From Dermanyssus gallinae (Eukaryota; Arthropoda; Arachnida; Mesostigmata; Dermanyssidae), in assembly GCA_003439945.1 (NCBI GenBank), contig QVRM01002420.1:97192-161191 (forward strand): DNA of 64,000 nucleotides, written 5' to 3'. Positions 61,715-64,000 of the stretch are shown here, piece by piece. A program made the translations under genes and the position numbers. Below the pieces are notes generated by a model. The model ran no database searches, was not told the DNA's origin, and was given only the letters and a program-made list of their open reading frames with translations. Each line of letters starts with the position of its first letter. Within the stretch, counting starts at the first letter, position 1.

Positions 61715-62996
61715 GATATAACAACGCAATGAATTAGACAATTTCTGGCTAGAGACTGTTTATTGATAATTTCCTTCAAAGTTAAAAAATCACTATACAT
61801 ACACATATATCATTTTTATTAAAGTTTAACGCTCAGTCGAACTCGTTGACATAATAGCCTAGTCTTAAATTGACTCGGCCCGACGGCCCGACGCATAGTT
61901 GATACACGAACGACGTCTACAATTGTAAGGGACAGTAAAACTAACTACATTTGCCGATAGGTTATCTTAATCCACGTACGAGAGACGGAGAGTGCGACAT
62001 TATCATACGACGTCTAGAGATTACTTGGAAGATATTCTGCTAGAGTGTGCTATACTCGAACGGCTTCTCTGATGGAGAGAGGGGTTTCGGGGGATCTGCA
62101 ACTGTCGCGTTTACTTTGCTGTATAGGTTTTGTCGGTGGCTCGTGCATAACTTGATCCTGTCTTGACGTCGACGGACAAAAGCAGGCCGACAGAGGCGCC
62201 TTATCAAATATTGACCACGGTGACCAGGTGGCCACATAGAGGTGGTCATGATGAAGAAGATGGCCGGCCTCAAGAGCGCGATCTTTATTTAGCGTGTAGG
62301 ATCAGCTGTGAGCTCCAGCTCTACAACACTCTATCAACCATCACAGGGTGTCCGGTGGTGGACGGCGACTTCGCTGCAAAGGCTGCAATAGTTTTCGACC
62401 TTCTCGACTTTCCTGTCGTCTTCGCCGTAGTACGCCTTTCAAGTATTACACCGAACACGAAAGCAAACGACTTCTTAGAGGTGAGAAAAAGGCAAAGAGA
62501 GAGATAGAGAGAGAGATAGATACCTTGCAACGCTTTCAAGCCGTTTGACGTTGTTAGCCTCTGATGTTCAGTGCTTAGTCTGTGTTTCGCTGTCGCTGTA
62601 GGGTTCAGCGCTTGTAGAGTCGTGATAGCTTGGTATTATTTTTTTCTTTCTAAATGGTATTGCTATTATGTCTGCTCTTGTTGCAATATGGATTGTGCTG
62701 CTGCTGCTGCTGTTGGTGGTGGTGTGCCATTACTGCCATTGTTTTTCATTACGATTGTATTATTAGTCTTTCCCGTAACACTGCTACTGCCGCTGCAATT
62801 TCTCGTATATGTTCGACTTGGTTTTCTGCCGGTGTTCAAGTTATCCGCCGTTAGCTTAGGGTATCATGAATTTATCATTTTCGATGCTTATTTGTCGCTT
62901 GAAGGGACTCCCGCTTGTGACACTATGTTGTTGGAATGGACAAAGTCGGCGAGCTTGACAAGCTCGGTGGTCGGTCTCGGTGGCATTGAGCGATCG
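58223..62996. other. intergenic stretch
   Basis: It contains (AT)n at about 59823-59842, 60516-60548, 60629-60661 and 61676-61710, and a 40-bp tandem duplication (TTTGTAGGGAAAACGT...) at 60549-60630. Frames of 60-171 codons at 58284-58752, 62040-62507 and 62571-63086 lack recognised domains and are not called, though a first exon could hide among them. Confidence 0.45.
60549..60630. repeat. 40-bp tandem duplication between (AT)n arrays
   Basis: Two units beginning TTTGTAGGGAAAACGT, diverged by several substitutions, are each followed by or ending near a TA tract. The layout is like the 136-bp duplication at 35048-35316. Confidence 0.85.
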
Positions 62997-63051
62997 CTGT
63001 GCCACTCGAGAAACTGTGCGCGAGAAACGCACAGTTTCTCGAGCGGCACAG
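62997..63051. repeat. near-perfect hairpin
   Basis: A 24-bp stem (62997-63020 with 63028-63051; core CTCGAGAAACTGTGCG) with one mismatch encloses a 7-nt loop. Confidence 0.95.
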
Positions 63052-63384
63052 GGGCTTCAGCCGCAGAGATGGATCGGTGCTGGTAAATGTTGTGTTGTTG
63101 TTTGGTTCTTCGGCGGCTCCCCACTGGTTGCCAGAGGATAGCGCGTGCAGTAAGTGGACCACGACAATGCTGGCAGTTACTGAGTATTACGTTCATTATA
63201 TATATGGATATATTCACACACATTCTGTTATACATATACACATAGACACACAGATTCACGTACTTACCTCCTCTCACCAAACACCACTTCTATCTGACCT
63301 CACAGGGAGAAGCAGCAGTTCACAATTGAAAATAATGCGTCGCGTATCGCCTCTCTCTCCCTCCCCCCTCTCTCTCTCTCTATG

Positions 63385-63417
<33 letters not shown>

Positions 63418-64000
63418 ACATATATATATATATAGATATATATATATATAATATATATATATACTATATATATATAATATATATTATATATATATATATA
63501 TGTTGAGGACTGGTAGGATTTTTCTTTGCATGTAAACATATTATTATACATATAAACAATTTTTATTCTTTCACATTAAACTACTTTTATGTACATATTA
63601 TTATTATTATTATTATTACTAATGCTGTGTGCCGTCATTGCTTGGAATGCTCACTCTATCTGTTAGATGTGTTGTTCTACACATAGCTAGAGAAGCATTC
63701 CAAGATGATAATAGCGTTGACGGTTTGAGTTACTAACCTTACGCGCCTTATGCCCGTTTCTGCATCTCGCTATATAATGGAGCTCTGCACAATATTTGTA
63801 TTGCGTGTTCCATGGTGGCTTTATCGATCGCTTCGTCTTGTTCCTAGTCGAACATTTTCGTGGCAGCGCCGAACGGTGAGAATATTCGTGTTGGTGTTCT
63901 GTCTATCGTCATTTGTCTGAGAGTCCTCCGAGCTGCCATGATGATTGTTCTCGCTAATAAAAATTCGACTCTCTGACGAATGACAAAAGGCCGCATGCTT
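63052..64000. other. non-coding end of window
   Basis: It contains (TC)n near 63350-63380, an (AT)n array at about 63381-63501 with inner inverted order, (ATT)n at 63597-63619, and a stem-loop at 63632-63723 discussed as a finding. I see no gene. Confidence 0.5.

Noticed and set aside
62571..63086. 171-codon hydrophobic frame as a membrane protein
   Set aside because: It runs through a GCT/GGT triplet patch and across the 63.0 kb hairpin, and no family is recognised.

Overview
The window looks like nuclear DNA from an invertebrate animal. It has intron-split genes with GT..AG boundaries, a Golgi glycosyltransferase and a homeobox gene. It also carries decayed LINEs, mariner transposons and tRNA-derived SINEs, and very many (AT)n, (ATT)n and (GTT/CAA)n microsatellites. 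An arthropod (chelicerate or crustacean) would fit, but the taxon is an inference and I cannot fix it from sequence alone. Nothing points to bacteria or a virus: there are no operons, no CRISPR array and no rRNA.

Host genes. (1) 11674-15011 (+): a five-exon gene for a 231-aa membrane protein with an acidic N-terminus and a promethin/LDAF1-like hydrophobic C-terminal half. (2) 20187-21170 (-): a two-exon gene for a 255-aa, largely disordered, unrecognised protein. (3) 24296-29902 (+): a seven-exon gene for beta-1,3-galactosyltransferase 6 (B3GALT6), the glycosaminoglycan linker enzyme. This is the firmest call, and it has an unusual Gln-rich C-terminal tail. (4) 33459-34931 (-): a homeobox gene with a divergent homeodomain, continued by a Ser/Pro/Ala-rich frame.

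Mobile DNA. At least five copies or fragments of one non-LTR retrotransposon group lie at 2.65-3.62, 38.3-41.06, 41.08-42.5, 42.59-42.64 and 48.1-49.1 kb, with a likely RT scrap at 10.4 kb. They encode a reverse transcriptase with YLDD and a C-terminal Cys/His knuckle plus RPDG...WDATV nuclease core, as in restriction-like-endonuclease LINEs. Several abut (AT)n or (ATT)n arrays. An APE-type LINE relic lies at 46.3-48.0 kb (-) and another RT scrap at 12.7-13.05 kb. Two mariner-type relics lie at 4.75-5.68 kb and inside B3GALT6 intron 5. A tRNA-derived SINE family occurs four times, and the copy at 17.87 kb still has its target-site duplication. Two more dispersed repeat families and several strong hairpins are noted.

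Layout: 0-10.4 kb is repeats and TE relics; 10.4-15.0 kb the promethin-like gene and its upstream repeats; 15-20 kb is mostly empty with a SINE; 20-30 kb holds two divergently oriented genes; 30-33.4 kb is empty; 33.4-36.3 kb is the homeobox gene and its tandemly duplicated upstream segment; 38-49 kb is a LINE cluster; 49-64 kb is microsatellite-rich intergenic DNA with hairpins and minisatellites. The genes are ordinary host genes with no sign of acting in one pathway.
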